The notes beneath the pieces were generated by a model. The model had not been told where the DNA came from. It was given only the letters and a program-made list of their open reading frames with translations, and made no database searches. The translations under genes were made by a program, and so were the position numbers. Positions 62,163 to 64,000 of a DNA stretch of 64,000 nt are shown one piece after another. Within the stretch, counting starts at the first letter, position 1. Every line of letters begins with the position of its first letter. Source of the DNA: Allopontixanthobacter sediminis (GTDB taxonomy: Bacteria > Pseudomonadota > Alphaproteobacteria > Sphingomonadales > Sphingomonadaceae); contig NZ_WTYL01000002.1 of assembly GCF_009828115.1 (NCBI RefSeq), positions 620,001-684,000 of the forward strand, in the 5' to 3' direction.

Positions 62163-62759
62163 ATGCTTCGTAAATTTGCCATTGTTGGCGCGATTGCTTG
62201 CTCGACGCTTGCGGCGACCTCTGCAACCGCTGCTTCTATCATCAACCTAGATGGTAAGGGTAATGCATCGTTGAATGGCGATAATGCTGTAAATCTGGAT
62301 CTAGCCGCCGGCACTTATGAGCTGGTCTTCGTTGATAGCTTATTCACCGCATTCAATCGCTTTGGCACTACAAGTGGGTGCGATAGTCTTGGCGCTAATT
62401 GCAGGCTTGGCTTCGAGAATAGTGCCCGTTTCATTATCGATGGCACAACTTACCTTTTTGGTGATGGGAATGCGAGCGGCGGCATTGGACCGCAGGCAAC
62501 TGGCGGATACTATTCGACCGCCGCTCAGGCATTTGCGTCATCAGGCGTATATAAAACGTCGTTCACGCTTGCGTCTCCGGGATCGGCAAGCTTCTTTATC
62601 TATGATGACAATCTTTCCGATAACACCGGCGGAATCTCCTTGGCAGTTTCAGCCGTGCCAGAGCCTGCGACGTGGTTCATGATGCTCCTGGGCATCGGCG
62701 TAATTGGGTATGCCATGCGCAAGCGGTCGAGCGTTCGCGCTACGGTTAGCTACGCCTAA
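62163..62759 (+). CDS. PEP-CTERM exported protein
   Basis: 198 residues. Signal peptide ending ATSATA-ASII. The body (AAGTYELVFVDSLFTAFNRF, GSASFFIYDDNLSDNTGGIS) is a beta-rich domain often seen in PEP-CTERM proteins. Tail VPEPATWFMMLLGIGVIG plus basic residues, ending RATVSYA. It carries its own upstream AT-rich region. Confidence 0.92.
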   Translation: MLRKFAIVGAIACSTLAATSATAASIINLDGKGNASLNGDNAVNLDLAAGTYELVFVDSLFTAFNRFGTTSGCDSLGANCRLGFENSARFIIDGTTYLFGDGNASGGIGPQATGGYYSTAAQAFASSGVYKTSFTLASPGSASFFIYDDNLSDNTGGISLAVSAVPEPATWFMMLLGIGVIGYAMRKRSSVRATVSYA

Positions 62760-62855
62760 CTTTCGACCAATGTCCGTCAGTGTGCAGGTGCTAAAGATCC
62801 GACGCGCTGAACTAATGTCGATAGACGCCCTCTAATGACATACTGACTTTTCGGC

Positions 62856-64000
62856 TTAGGGCCGCGGTTCGAGCTCAGGTACGGTATCGGTATCGTTCAG
62901 GGAAAAAGCGCCGGGGGCGGCAGTCTCAATTCTATCTATCAGCGCTTCGGTCGCCGCCAAGGCATGGCTCGTGTATAGGGTGTGATAGGCGGTGGCGTAT
63001 TTGTCAGACTCGTCAGGTTGCACGTGGCCCAGATAGATTCGGCCCTGCTGCCAGTGCCCATCATGTTCTAGCTCGGCTCGTAGAAGATTAGACACGCTCC
63101 GCCTGACCAACTTCGTTCCGCTCTGAGCATCTTGGGGGAAGTTGAGAGTTTGGGTCATTTGGCGCCAGGCAGTACGGACCGATGCTACTTTCACAAAAGG
63201 TCCCAAATTAGCTTCTAGATGCGGTATCAGTTGCCGCGGCGCTCGCAAAAGCGGCCGATACTTCTTGGTCTGCGCCCGGCCATTGGGATTGAGATCGATG
63301 TAGCCATTCTCTTTTTGCCATTGTCCACGGGCCGGGGCGGTCGAAAAATCCATCACGGCGTCCGGCCGCGCCCAAGTACAAACGCTAAGCCTGAGGAATT
63401 GAAGCAATTGCAACCGATCGATCCTCCACTTCTCGACCTGCTTGCTAGGCACATCGTTCGAGTAATCGCTCACTAGGGCATAGCGAAAAGTCGCGACGAG
63501 CTGCTTTTCGGACATTCGGAACCAGGGTGATTTGCTGACCACCTTAGCTGATTTGACTTTGAATTCAGCGCGGGAAGCCAGTTTCCGCTTCTTGAACGCA
63601 TGGTTCACAGCCGCGCGCAGTTGGAGAACGCTTGCTTCCACGGTACCCGGTGTTCTCTTGCGAGAATTTCCTTTTGCACTCGTGATTGGCACTTCCAGCG
63701 CCCAGGCACGAAACGCGTCAACCCAAATATCGTCGACCTCGTCAACTCTTGTGCTCTCCAGCCCTTTAGCGATCTGGTAATTCAGCACGTGTTCGAGCCG
63801 GTAGCTTGCCGCTTTGTAATCAGCTTTAGCCGCGCCGTACTCTGCAACTGCCGTGGCCAACAAAGGGGGTTCGTTACCAGACAGAGCTTGACCGCATGTG
63901 GGGCAGACGACGAATCCCTTCTGATTGGCTTCGTAGAGTTGATCTAGCTGCGCTTTGCCGTCTTCAATGTCCGCAGAGCGCGTAGACAGGCTTCGGACGC
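62856..64000 (-). CDS. Tyrosine recombinase/integrase (N-terminus outside window)
   Basis: The frame stays open past the window edge beyond residues RSLSTRSADIEDGKAQLDQL and VCPTCGQAL, so the N-terminus lies outside. The core-binding domain is seen around TRVDEVDDIWVDAFRAWALE. The catalytic part has box I Arg in CTWARPDAVMDFS, a Lys-containing strand (GRAQTKKYRPLLR), a modified box II (KLVRRSVSNLLRAE, Val in place of the usual His), then YLGHVQPDESDKYATAYHTL with the likely nucleophilic Tyr. It may be active and may mark the end of an integrated element. Its C-terminus resembles the remnant at 19542. Confidence 0.88.
   Translation of the reverse strand, partial: VRSLSTRSADIEDGKAQLDQLYEANQKGFVVCPTCGQALSGNEPPLLATAVAEYGAAKADYKAASYRLEHVLNYQIAKGLESTRVDEVDDIWVDAFRAWALEVPITSAKGNSRKRTPGTVEASVLQLRAAVNHAFKKRKLASRAEFKVKSAKVVSKSPWFRMSEKQLVATFRYALVSDYSNDVPSKQVEKWRIDRLQLLQFLRLSVCTWARPDAVMDFSTAPARGQWQKENGYIDLNPNGRAQTKKYRPLLRAPRQLIPHLEANLGPFVKVASVRTAWRQMTQTLNFPQDAQSGTKLVRRSVSNLLRAELEHDGHWQQGRIYLGHVQPDESDKYATAYHTLYTSHALAATEALIDRIETAAPGAFSLNDTDTVPELEPRP

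Noticed and set aside
52179-62759. Common promoter motif (AATTGGxCAAG-like) before PEP-CTERM genes
   Set aside because: Two genes share a loose match but the others do not, and spacing to the starts differs.

Overview
The window looks like a chromosomal segment of a moderately GC-rich alphaproteobacterium, most likely Sphingomonadales close to Erythrobacteraceae. The inference rests on several PEP-CTERM proteins with tails of the PEPxTWxxMLxGxGxxGxxxR type, a DgcN/DgcA pair, many TTG and GTG starts, and the overall style of the signal peptides. No rRNA, confident tRNA, CRISPR array or intact insertion sequence was found. Both edges cut genes: an S9 peptidase at the left and a tyrosine recombinase at the right.

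1-13 kb is a peptide and D-amino-acid block. An S9 peptidase and an exported amidohydrolase run rightwards. A tightly packed leftward operon then reads LysR regulator, DgcN-like acetyltransferase, DgcA-like racemase, lipoprotein N-acyl-D-aminoacylase and dicarboxylate/amino-acid symporter. Divergent from the regulator are an exported serine hydrolase and a lipoprotein gamma-glutamyltransferase. Together they suggest periplasmic release of D-glutamate (for example from muropeptides), its uptake, and conversion through N-acetyl-D-Glu to N-acetyl-L-Glu.

13.5-18.9 kb holds surface-polysaccharide genes (flippase, three glycosyltransferases, FkbM methyltransferase), followed by IS3 and integrase debris. 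19.8-24.2 kb has a membrane GGDEF protein and a run of small regulatory genes (HTH regulator with a C-terminal membrane segment, membrane protein, RadC-like protein, MarR-like protein). 24.4-26.4 kb and 41-43.3 kb encode two large exported proteins that share the same C-terminal DUF11-like module.

28.8-36.2 kb is a leftward gene series: HD-GYP, EAL, LysM lipoprotein, sensor Ser/Thr kinase, TagH-type FHA protein, PP2C phosphatase. It resembles the threonine-phosphorylation control module of type VI secretion, joined to cyclic-di-GMP turnover, but no secretion structural genes are in view. At 43.6-46.6 kb a single 989-residue reading frame joins PAS, GGDEF, EAL and PilZ domains to a truncated tyrosine-recombinase-like region. 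This is the most unusual gene here.

47-51.3 kb has a YadA-like trimeric autotransporter next to an ECF sigma/anti-sigma pair. 52-63 kb contains four intact PEP-CTERM genes plus a broken relative, a GT4-type glycosyltransferase fused to a helical glycosidase-like domain, a GH130 enzyme and a PilZ protein. The window ends in an integrase. Decayed pieces of IS3 elements, an SDR gene, a sigma factor and an integrase, plus a dispersed element of about 70 bp, show that the intergenic regions have been reworked repeatedly.
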